This document shows positions 8,963 to 18,348 of a stretch of DNA of 59,918 nt, in pieces. A program made the translations under genes and the position numbers. Position 1 is the stretch's first letter. Each line of letters starts with the position of its first letter. A model generated the notes under the pieces. It worked only from the letters and a program-made list of their open reading frames with translations. It did not search any database and had not been told where the DNA came from. Source of the DNA: Blastocladiella britannica. Its lineage: Eukaryota > Blastocladiomycota > Blastocladiomycetes > Blastocladiales > Blastocladiaceae. The DNA lies in contig MU624554.1 of assembly GCA_025349905.2 (NCBI GenBank), forward strand, positions 1 to 59,918. The letters are read 5' to 3'.

Positions 8963-11860
8963 TTACTTCTCCACCTTGTACACCATGACATGCACTTTCC
9001 ACGCCCAGTGCTCGGCCCCGGGCCCGGGCATCGACAGTCGGACCATGAGCGCCACGTGGACGAACCCGGTCGCTGCACCACTACCGAGCATGGCGTTCGG
9101 GATCACGAGTGGAAGTGTAAATGCCTGCTGCTGGAGCGTAATTTGGTGCATTGCAAATTGGTCCGCCCCAATATTGGCTAGTATGGATGAGCGCGACTAT
9201 CCATGTACAACGTCAGTCACAAAAACAAACAAAAAAAAAAAAGAAGGAAAAGAAAACCATACCTCAAGATCCGATACAACCAGTTCCGTCACTTGATGGC
9301 GCTTGGCATCGTCGCTGAGCAGGCTCTGCCAGAAAGGGCGCGATCCCGTCAAGACCACCACATCGCCGTGCGTGAAGGTTGGCAAAGTGACGGCAGAACC
9401 GCTGCTGCTGCTTTGCACTTGGCCAAACACTTCCAGAGCGGCACCCACGCCTGGTTTGATTGCAATCGGGATACCAGGCACGGATTCGGGGAGTACGAAG
9501 AGCTGGTTTCAACAAAGATAAATATCAAAACGAGAAAGCAATAAAGAGGAAATACCCTGAGTTCCCACTGGGGACGAAACGCGAGGTAATACGGCGGCCA
9601 CGAGGTCACGATATCCATCAAGTCCGATTCGACCGCAACCCACGCGTGCTGCCGCGCATCGTCATTGTCCTCGCCCCAGTCGTAGCTGATCCACGACCGA
9701 ACCGAGTCACACCTGCGATTCCGGTCCAGCAGCACCTGGTGCGACGTCGCATCCATGTCGCGGTACGCTTCATTGAGGTGCGCGTACCGACGGCTCTGGC
9801 GCTTCAAGTCGTCGGCAACAAGCTGGCCACCGGCCTGGTCCTCTCGAGACAGAGTGCTGGCGAGAAATGCAACGTCCGCCAGCTCAGCGTCCGTTGCAAG
9901 CAATGTATTGGCAAAACCGCGTTGGGCAATGGCAAGATGCGCACGAGCGCGTTCCAGGACGTCGGCGACATGGTCAACGCCTGTGGCGGCACTGCTGCTG
10001 CTGTTGCTGCGGGCCTTGGTGCTCTGGCGCAGCTGGGCAAGCGACGACAGGTGACGGACCCATTCCACGACCGGCGAGCGCGCGTCGCCACAGTCCAGCA
10101 TGACGCACAGGTGGGCAAGCGTGTTGGCGCATACCTGGTACCAGACCGGATGACGGATCGTGCTGGACGGGCGAACCAGGAGCTGTCGCGCGATTTGAAA
10201 GGCCGTCCATGGGTCCACGTGCTCTGCCAGAGAGTGTGGAAAGGGCGGCACAGAAAGGCGAGCCAACAGTGGTGGCGGTGGGCTGGCGCGGTACGAAAGG
10301 GCCAACACGATATGGAACTGGACCTGGTTTCCAAGCGAGCGGCGAGAGTCACTTGCCTTTTCGGTTGTCGGTGCAGACAAGAGATCTCGCAACCAATGAT
10401 CCTCTGACGATGGCGGTGGGGTCCAGTCAAGGAGATCTCGGGTCTTGGGAGACGCCGCCAACTTGGCATAGCCACGCGCAAGCACCAGCCGGTGTTCCCA
10501 CAAGAGAGTACTTCCTGTAGCGAGCGCAAAGAGGCAGTTGGCAAGACGCGTTGCCGCCGCCGGCGTGGGCGAGGAGCAAGTAAAAGTAGCAATATCCACG
10601 GCCAGACCAGCAAGGTGTGCCATGCTCGGCTGAGGGAGCTCACTCGCGGCCCGGGATTCGAGGCTGGCCGTCACCCATACCACCGTTTCGGCCATATCAA
10701 GAGCTGGACCATCGCAGGCAAGCGCAGCCATCACCACCGCCAGCGTGGAGGGAGTGTACGGTGCCAGGGTCAATTGAGCGAGCGAGAGGCGCAGTGAGGG
10801 CGGATGGGCTCCGCGCTGGAGCATTACGGCAGCCAGTTCCCGCGCGGCATCCCGGACCCGACTGTGTGGATGCAATAACCAAGTGCAGATAGTGTTCCAC
10901 AGGCGATCGGGGGAGGGCGCTGCCTCGGGCCATCGCGCCAGGACCCGAATCAATTGATACAGCACTACGACCGTTACTGCAGAGCCGGGTGACGCTGCGA
11001 GGGCGGTTTTGATAAGATCGATTCCGCACTGCGTCCAGTGCGACTGTCGGCGCACCAATTCCAGTGCGGTTGCCAAGATTCGAGCGTAGGATAGTGGATC
11101 CGAGGTGCCGATTTCCTCTAGCCACGACAGACACAGGTCACCCATGCGAACCAGCTGCGGCTCAGACAGTTTAGTCAGGGCGAGCGCGACAAGGACGTGG
11201 CCCTGGCGGTCGGGCGGGAGCTCCAGCAGGTGCTCGGCTGCCCAGGACATGCAGTACTCGGGAAAGACGTTCGACGTGCGTGCAAGCGTGCGCACCAGCG
11301 CGAGGGCGACCGTGAACACGTCCTGCGCGCCTCCCGAAAGAGCTAAGGTCAGGTGGTGGTGCAGAATCATGCAGTCCCCTGTAATATCTTTTGTTGCCAG
11401 GATCATCCTTCACTTGAACATGAGACTGCTGCAATGAGGATGAACCAATAAGCACGTACTGCAATCCAATGATCCAGACGTTGGGATTTTGCGTGTCAAA
11501 GCAAGGGATGAGCTGCTGCGCAAACACGAGTGGATCCATGCCTGAAATGGATGGCAAAAAGCAGGCGAGGCGTTCCACGAGCTCCAAGAGGCAGAGGGCA
11601 TGGTGGTTTCTGCATATAAGTGAGTACTTCGTGCGTTTACAATACAGCAAAAAAGTATACCCGCCGGTCTCGCGAAAGACCTTAAAGATGCGGTGGTAGG
11701 CATCGCCAACCAAGCGCGGGTGCGGGCAGCTGGCGACGAGGGCGGCGATCGCGGCGCATTTGGTCGGTGTACCGTCAAATTCGATGGCCGAGAGGCGGAC
11801 GAGAGCCGTGTCCAGGTCGGTCCCCCCTTTCTTTTTCCCTGGTGGTGGTGGTTGTGCCAT
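8963..11860 (-). CDS. INTS7: Integrator complex subunit 7 homologue
   Basis: Five exons on the minus strand (11860-11661, 11609-11460, 11407-9556, 9502-9263, 9196-8963) join in phase to 891 residues, close to the roughly 960 of animal INTS7. It is an all-helical HEAT-type protein for about 700 residues, then a beta-rich C-terminus. Several points match INTS7: the early 'YHRIFKVFRETGG' helix pair, the central 'WTAFQIARQLLVRP' (animals have W-T-V-Y-R-I-A-R-Q), the 'PPYYLAFRPQWELR' and 'PGIPIAIKPGVGAALEVFGQ' blocks, and a final Ig-like domain. INTS7 is a scaffold of Integrator, which cleaves nascent snRNA and other RNA polymerase II transcripts in the nucleus. I first considered AP-5 beta; the aligned motifs favour INTS7, but this rests on memory of the family. 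Confidence 0.65.
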
Positions 11861-12017
11861 CAAAAAGAAAAAAGTGGAGAGCTCGGAGAAAGTGGCCCGC
11901 AAATCCCGTTTCACTCCAACGCATCATATGACTGTCACGTGCCACTAACGCAGCGTCGGCCGCGCTTGTGCCAGCGACTATGGCGATTCTCCCTCCCACT
12001 CCACGGCAAGTCACACA
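11861..12017. promoter_or_regulatory. 157-bp divergent promoter (INTS7 / RPL9)
   Basis: This stretch separates two divergent start codons and must drive a highly expressed ribosomal-protein gene on the right. No TATA box is evident. A CGCGCTTGTG-type GC-rich block lies about 60 bases before the RPL9 start. Confidence 0.4.
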
Positions 12018-12970
12018 ATGAAGGACCTGTTCAAGTCGCACGATGTCACCATCCCTGAGGGCGGTCCGTAGTCCCCGTTAGTGTGTGTGTGTGTGAGCGA
12101 GATGCCGTTGTTGCTGCTGCTGCCGCCCACATTATACAACGACGCACTGTCCGATATCAACCAACCAACCGAACATTGCCAAGTGGTCGTGCTTGACTGC
12201 ACCCACTGGTTAAAATGGAAAACGAAAGAGTCCACCAAATGAACCGACGTGCAAAAACAACAATGGAATATGGGCAAATATTGCAGCAGCAACTTGGCCT
12301 CGCTGACACACTCGCTGGCACATTTGAAATCAAAAGAGAAAACTCACGAAATATAAATGTAAATGTACAACAGTGAAGGTCTCGTTCAAGTCCCGCAAGG
12401 TGACTGTTTCGGGCCCCCGCGGTACCCTCAACAAGTCGTTCCAGCACGTTGACTGCGAGCTGGTGCGCTCGGCTCCCAACAAGATCCGCGTGCAGCTGCA
12501 CCACGGCACCCGCAAGCACGTTGCCTGCATCCGCACCGTTGCGTCGCACATCCAGAACATGATCAAGGGTGTGACCAAGGGTTTCCTGTACAAGCTCCGT
12601 CTTGTGTACGCCCACTTCCCCATCAACGCCTCGGCCGTTGACGGTGGCAAGACCATTGAGATCCGCAACTTCCTCGGCGAGAAGATTGTGCGCAAGATCC
12701 CCATGCGCGAGGGTGCCACCGTTGCCATCTCGCAGGACCAGAAGGACGAGCTGATCATCCAGGGCAACGACATTGAGTGCGTCTCGCAGTCGGGTATGTA
12801 TTATATCTTTTTATTTTTTTCGTTATTGTGAATGTGAGACTGACACTCCCAAAAAAAAACAATAAACAGCTGCTGACATCCAGCAGGCCTGCCTCTCCAA
12901 GGGCAAGGATATCCGTAAGTTCCTTGACGGTATCTACGTCTCGGAGAAGTCGACCATCCTCATTGAGTAA
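12018..12970 (+). CDS. RPL9: 60S ribosomal protein L9 (uL6)
   Basis: Three exons (12018-12063, 12374-12793, 12870-12970) encode 188 residues, the normal family length. Joined exons read '[20 protein letters not shown]', then '[16 protein letters not shown]', '[19 protein letters not shown]' and the uL6 signature near the end, '[16 protein letters not shown]'. The protein binds 28S rRNA near the sarcin-ricin loop. The first intron is 310 bp, by far the longest in the window, and begins after only 46 coding bases. This is the common layout of fungal ribosomal-protein genes, where the first intron is long and often regulatory. Codon use is the most biased in the window, as expected for high expression. 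Confidence 0.97.
12064..12373 (+). other. Long first intron of RPL9 (310 bp)
   Basis: Donor GTCCGT, acceptor ACAG. The intron holds a (GT)n run near its start, a CTG run, and a hairpin at 12179-12209 (CCA-A-GTGG against CCACTGG, with an inner GTGC/GCAC). I looked for C/D-box snoRNA motifs and found a CTGA (in GCTGACAC) but no convincing TGATGA. An H/ACA-type RNA cannot be excluded. No open frame of note. Confidence 0.6.
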
Positions 12971-13055
12971 ATCGAATTCTTTTTTTTTGCAATGAAGTTC
13001 CTCGTTTCTCTTTTGACTTTTTTCAACACTCGTTGCGCCATCGATCAAGCGAAAA

Positions 13056-14170
13056 ATGACCAACCCAACGACGGATACCACCACCACGGCAACGACCACA
13101 TCGCCCCCGGCGGCAACGGCCAACAAAATCAACGTGATGGCCGGCTACGTGCTGCCAGTCCTGGATGCGATCAGCTACTTTTTCGGCGCCATCTGGGCGT
13201 TCCTGTTTGCGGCCAAGACTACCCCGGTGCAGCTGGGCAAGGGCACGGACGCGGTGGTGATCTCGGGTGCATCGACGGGCATAGGGTATGACACGGCGGT
13301 GACGCTGGCCAAGTCTGGCGTGCTGGTGTTTGCGGGCGTGCGTGCGCAAAAGGATCTGGATGCGCTGACTGGACTGAATGTGTCGACGCTGATCCCGGTG
13401 AAGTTAGACGTGGCCAACCAGGACTCGATCAAGAACGCGGTGGAGACGGTGCAGGCCAAGCTGGAACGTACCCCCGGTGCCCGGCTGGTGGGCGTGATCA
13501 ACAATGCCGGAGTGCCCGCGTTTGGAGACGCCGAGTCGGTGACCACGGCCGAGTACCACCGCGTGTTTGACGTCAACGTGCTCGGCCCGCTGCACCTCAC
13601 GCAGGCGTTCCTGCCGCTCCTGCGTCCGCACGGCGGTCGCGTCCTGCTGATCAGCTCGCTGGCCGGCGCTGTCACTGCACCAGTCAATTCCCTGTACTCG
13701 GCCAGCAAGCGCGCTGTTGAAGGTATCTTACTCTAGGTTCTCAGTTATGTCCATATTTTGACCGGTTATTCTTTTTCAAGCCATCTTTGACGGATTCCGC
13801 CAGGAACTCGGCAAGGAAAAGATTGGCGTCGCGACCATTCGCCCTGGTACATGGGTTTTCGTCCTCGTGTAATGCGATCGCATCTCACAAGCTTTTATTA
13901 TTAGGAGCCATCACGACTCCCATTTGGACCAAGTTCCCGACCGCGGAAGCCAAGCGCGAAGTGTATTATAACGCGGCGCAGGAAATGGCGTCGTCCACTA
14001 GCATTCCGCCATCCCACGTCACCCGCTCGATCGTGCACGCCCTGACCGCCACCTACCCGTGCGCGATCTACTCGGTCGGATTCGATTCGCGGTTTGTACA
14101 AGTGCTGGTCGGTAACTTGCCGACGTACATGTTGGACTATCTCACGGCCAATGGAATTGAGGGCGTGTGA
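13056..14170 (+). CDS. Short-chain dehydrogenase/reductase with N-terminal membrane anchor
   Basis: Three exons (13056-13722, 13781-13846, 13905-14170) give 332 residues. A Thr-rich N-terminus is followed by a hydrophobic segment (residues about 28-52) that should anchor the enzyme. The Rossmann fold shows 'VVISGASTGIGYDTAV' (TGxxxGxG variant), 'VINNAGVPAFGD' (NNAG), the catalytic 'LLISSLAGAVTAPVNSLYSA' plus 'SKRA' (Ser, YxxxK), and 'IRPGAITTPIWTKF' after the active site. It most resembles SDRs of the retinol or hydroxysteroid dehydrogenase type acting on a lipophilic alcohol or ketone with NAD(P). The substrate cannot be told from sequence. Both introns are 58 bp. Confidence 0.85.
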
Positions 14171-14240
14171 GTATCATTGTGTTTCTGTCGCAATGGCAAG
14201 ATCAAGAAACGAATGAACAAAAAAAAAAAAAAGCGGTGCA

Positions 14241-15534
14241 TTAAGAGTCCTTGGCAGTCAAGACGATCATGTCGCGCAACACCTCGCTGGAGTCCGAGTT
14301 GGTTGCGGCCGCTGCGGCTGCGAGTTCGCCAAGAACCATCCCCGCCCACCCTTCGTCCACGATCCGAGCCGCCACGTCCGGATCAGGCACCTCGGAGTCA
14401 TCGTTGCCATTGTTGCGTGTAGGCACTGACGTTGCCGTGGTTGTCCCAAACCGAGAACTGGCAGATGGCGGACGGGGTCGGGCTGCTATCGTCGCCCCTG
14501 GACCCAGCATGGGCAACACTCCGGTGGCGCGATCACGGGCCACGTCCATGACCGCCCTCACCCGCACCGCCGCAAATGGTACCGTATGCATGGAATGCTC
14601 GCGCAACACGTCCAGCGTGCCGTACTCGTGGTAGATGCGGGTGTCGATGGTGCGGAACATGACGCCGTCCACGCGCAAAAAGAGCCGGGCTAGGATGAAG
14701 AAACCCGAGGGCATGGCGCGCTGACCATGGCCACCATCAGTGTGAATGATTGAAGTGAAAGTGAAAAAGAAGCACGCACAATTTTGACTGAGTACTTGGC
14801 AATGCCATTGTCGCCAAGCTCGTCCTCGTAGAGCACGTTGTCGGCGTAAAAGAGAATGGGCTCGCGCTGGCGGAGTTTGGCCATTGGAATTTCGGCCGAG
14901 GTTGGCGCGGGCTGTGTCATTTACCGCATGGTTGAGTACGTCGTGTCCAAGTACTGAATAAGTGCAATACCGTCAGGCCGCGCACGGTTCCGCGATACGA
15001 TGTCGAGTAAGTCCAGTCAAACGGTTTCGGGGTGGTCGTAATGTCGTCCGGATGCACGCCAAAAGCCGCTTGGTCGTCGTCCGTTGGGGCGATGGATCCC
15101 AGCGCACTGTCAGAGTGCGAAAGCGCACGGGCAGCACGGCGCTGTTCCAACCGGCGCGACCAGATCCCGGCAGCAGCGACCTTCACTTCCTTCCAGCGCA
15201 CCGAGTCGGGCCCAACTTCCACCTCCGCCAGAGCCTGCTTGGCCGAGAACTCGAGCACGAAACCCGACGCTGGCTGCGATACGGTCAGCATGTTTGTGCC
15301 AAAGTACATTTCGGGCATGGCGTGCAGGGCCGGGTTGGGTGCGGCGCGGTCCGCGAGCCATTCCAGCGTACTTTACATTTATTTGGTCGACTTTCAGTGG
15401 TTGTATAGATTGTGCTAAGATGAAAAGATGCAATACGCGTCAAGGTCCTGGGCATTCGAAATGGGCGCGGTGCGCGAGAGAAACTCCCACCCGTGGTGGT
15501 TGTAGGCGAGGTCCTTTGGTGGTGCCGAGCTCAT
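14241..15534 (-). CDS. TIP41: TIP41-like protein (TOR/PP2A signalling)
   Basis: Four exons on the minus strand (15534-15437, 15370-14971, 14911-14780, 14720-14241) give 369 residues. Diagnostic blocks are 'MPEMYFGTNMLTV', 'PFDWTYSTSYRGTVRG', 'LRQREPILFYADNVLYEDEL', 'GDNGIAKYSVKI' and 'FILARLFLRVDGVMFRTIDT', followed by 'RIYHEYG'. Family members bind the PP2A-type catalytic subunits or Tap42/alpha4 and set phosphatase activity downstream of TOR. The C-terminal 90 residues after the conserved core are Ala/Thr-rich and look disordered. All introns are 59-66 bp. The start codon lies only 53 bp from the divergent gene on the plus strand. Confidence 0.95.
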
Positions 15535-15587
15535 TTTTTGCTCTTCAGTGCAGAGGAAAAAGAGTGAAACAAAAGCCCAAGAATCAA
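15535..15587. promoter_or_regulatory. 53-bp divergent promoter (TIP41 / orphan gene)
   Basis: This is one of the shortest start-to-start gaps in the window. It is purine-rich on the plus strand in its right half. If the downstream ATG at 15636 is used instead, the gap grows to 101 bp. Confidence 0.45.
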
Positions 15588-16262
15588 ATGCTCGGCCGCC
15601 ATATCGCCCTCCGCGCTGCCCATTACCATCGAGCCATGCTGTCGACGAAGACGACCGTCGCGTCGTCACAGTCGGCGGCACCGACCACCTCGTCGTCCAC
15701 GACCCCCGTGGTGCACGCGTCGCCCGATCGTAATGCACCCGGATCGGTCGCGCTGTCGTGGTTGCCGCCGTCCCCGACGCGCCCGGCCGCCGCCGTCATT
15801 GGCTGGATTCCAGCTGCCTCTGTGCCTTCCGGCTCGACAGTGCTCGAGGCCGCACAGCTGCCCCCCGCGTCGTTCCGGGCCAACCCGGCCTTCGTGTCGG
15901 CCATGCACTCGGCCGTTGCCAAGCACGCGCACCACGACCCGGAACTGGTGGCACTGGCCGAGCATCAGGGCGAGGGGTGGATGCACGTGGCCGACGCGCG
16001 GTGCCCGCCTTCGTGGGGCCGGTACGCGTCACTTTTGCTTTGGTGGTCGTCCCCCCCCTTATCAAGGCACTGACGCACATATGAAAAAAGGATTCCGGAC
16101 GCCGACGACATTATTGGCAGCGTGCAGCTGGTCAACAAGACAATGGTCCCCGGGTCGTACCAGCGCATGCCGTCGCACCGCCTGGTGTCGGCGCATGGTC
16201 TGGTGGTGCTGAGCCCGTTCCTGCACGTGCGCGTGCTCGAGGCACTGGCCGAGGGACATTGA
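15588..16262 (+). CDS. Conserved protein of unknown function, possibly mitochondrial
   Basis: Two exons (15588-16021, 16091-16262) give 201 residues. The N-terminus 'MLGRHIALRAAHYHRAM' is basic with no acidic residue and looks like a mitochondrial presequence. A Ser/Thr/Pro-rich linker follows. The C-terminal domain has 'GWMHVADARCPPSWGRIPDA', continuing 'DDIIGSVQLVN', then 'VPGSYQRMPSHRLVSAHGL' and 'VVLSPFLHVRVLEALAEG'. I have a general memory of similar 'RIPDPEDIIG ... YQ.MP.HRLV' proteins in fungi and algae, but cannot name a family or function. The 69-bp intron splits a codon in phase 2 and restores 'WGRIPDADD'. Confidence 0.6.
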
Positions 16263-16307
16263 TGTTCTCTTCCAATCTTATTCAGTCTAAAAAAAATCAC
16301 TCTTGTT

Positions 16308-18288
16308 ATGGACCGCTACCCGTCCATCTCGGGTCGCACCAGCGCAAAGCGTCCGTTTGACGCGGCCGAGGACCGTCCTGGATACGATGCCGACACTGGA
16401 GTGGATGCCGACGCTGGCCGCCCCGAAGCCAAACGCGCTCGGCTCGCCGCCCCTCCAACTGCCGCTGCCGCAGCCGGATCGAGTGCTGCTACTACTGCTG
16501 CTGCCCCCGTCGACTTTGAGCAAATCAAGCGCCAGATCGAGGCCAAAAAGCGCGCCATGGGGCTTGTCGGACGTAGGGCATCTTCCGCGTCACCTGCATC
16601 AGCACCAACAGCCCTGCCCTCGAGCGCTGCCACGGCCGCCCGTCTCGCTGCGCTTCTTGGCAAGGAAGGAATCAGTCAGTATTTATCGTCATCGGCCCCA
16701 CCTGATGAGGCACGTCCCCGCTTTTATTCAACCAATTGTGGATGCAGACCACTGAACCGAATGAGTACAGCCGAAACCAGCACAACCACAGCCGCAACTG
16801 GCCCGACTCGAGATCGAGCGACCGCGCATCGACCGCACCGACGTGCACTTTGACCCCTCGGTCGGGATTCCCGTGAGCAAGACTCGGCGCGGTCGTTCCG
16901 GCGGCCTGCGGTTCGTGGCCCATGGGAAGTACACGCAAAAAGCCGACCGGATGCGCGCCGAGACCCGTATGGCCGAGCTGCGAGCGTCCGTGTCGGGCAG
17001 CATCAAGCGGTCGGGCCTCGATGCCGGGTCGGCGCTGGACCTGATTTCGGACGCGGCGGTGCGGCGCGACGCGCCCCCGCTGGTCGAATGGTGGGATTTG
17101 CCGCTGACCCATGGCCACCCGACGTACGAGGTATTGCTGCAAGTGCCGGCTTCGTCATCGTCGATGGAGCTGGAAATGACTGCCTGGGACGATCCCGACT
17201 TGGGCGAGCAAGCACCCGGGTTCCTGCTGTTTGACAAACCGGTACCCGTGACACTTCAAGCGGGCAAGTCGGGCGGCAGCAGCAGCAGCAGCAACAGTAA
17301 TGTCGACACCATTGTTCCCGTCAACCATCTCGTGCAGCACCCGGTCCCGTTGCCGCCGCCGTACGAGGCTACCTCCGCCCCGCGCAAGGCGATCCTGACC
17401 AAGGCCGAGAGCAAGAAGATGCGTCGGCAGCGGCGCATGGAGGAGCAGCGCGAGAAGCAAGACAAAATCCGGCTTGGTCTCATGGACCCCGAACCGCCCA
17501 AGGTCCGGCTGGCCAACATGAACCGAGTCCTGGCGCACGAGACGGTAAGCGATCCGACCAAGATCGAGAAGATGGTGCGCGCGCAAGCGATGGCGCGGCA
17601 GAGGCGGCACGAGGCCGACAACGAGAAGCGCAAGCTCACTCCCGAGCAGCGGCGGGCCAAGAAGGACGCGCAGCGGAAACGCGACGAGCAACGCGGGATC
17701 CACGTCGCCTTGTTCAAGTGCAAGGACATGTCGCACCCGAAACTCAAGTTCAAGATCGACGCTAACGTCCAGCAGCTCGGGCTGACGGGGGTCGCCGCCA
17801 TTCACAAGGACTTGCACATGGTGTGCGTCGAGGGCGGGCCGCGCGCCATCCGGTACTTTAAGCGGCTGATGCTCCGCCGCATGCGATGGACTAACCTGGG
17901 CGAGCCGGGGAATGGTGCCAATGGCGGTGCACCAGGAGGAGCCGGTGCTGATGGTACTGACGGCGCTGAAGATGCCGAAGGCGGCTCGGATTCTGACGAC
18001 GGCGATTCGGACGAGGACGGCAATGACGAGGACGCGTCTGGATCGCGCCGCGGCGGCGGCAGAGGCGACGACGGGCTCACCGCCGGCGCCGGGGCCCTTT
18101 TCACCGGCGATCCGAGCGATATGCCGTGCTGGCTGGTGTGGGAGGGAAAGGCGCCGCAGCGCGCATTTGCCGATTTCCGGTTCAAGACGTGCGCGCTGGA
18201 AAAGTACGCCGTATCGCTGTTTGCGTCGGCCGGGTGCGAGCATCACTGGCACTTGACCAAGAACTGGGTCCCTCCACGGTTAATGTAA
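16308..18288 (+). CDS. PRP3: U4/U6 small nuclear ribonucleoprotein Prp3
   Basis: Exon 1 is 16308-16674 and exon 2 runs to 18288. The intron starts at 16675 (GTCAGT); two acceptors keep the frame, ending at 16765 or 16780, giving 629 or 624 residues. The obvious AG at 16746-16747 leads to a stop and was rejected. The conserved PRP3 domain is clear: 'LTKAESKKMRRQRRMEEQRE', 'KQDKIRLGLMDPEPPKVRLA', 'RKLTPEQRRAKKDAQRKRDE' and 'GIHVALFKCKDMSHPKLKFK'. The DUF1115-type C-terminal fold follows, with 'CWLVWEGKAPQRAFADFRFK'. An acidic Gly/Asp/Ser-rich insert of about 60 residues splits that domain. Prp3 binds U4/U6 duplex RNA in the tri-snRNP. The N-terminal 120 residues are Ala-rich with a nuclear 'EAKRARL'. 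Confidence 0.93.
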
Positions 18289-18348
18289 ATCCCTCTTTGG
18301 AGGCTCAATCTTCACACTTGACTTTTTGAGCTCTTTTGTGAAGACAAA

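Noticed and set aside
8963..11860. Assignment to adaptor complex AP-5 beta subunit
   Set aside because: Length and helical repeats fit AP5B1 loosely, but the WTAFQIARQ block and the C-terminal PGIPIAIKPG and Ig-like parts line up better with INTS7.
17155..18252. A 365-codon minus-strand frame opposite PRP3
   Set aside because: Same antisense effect of codon bias. The plus strand carries an unmistakable PRP3 domain.
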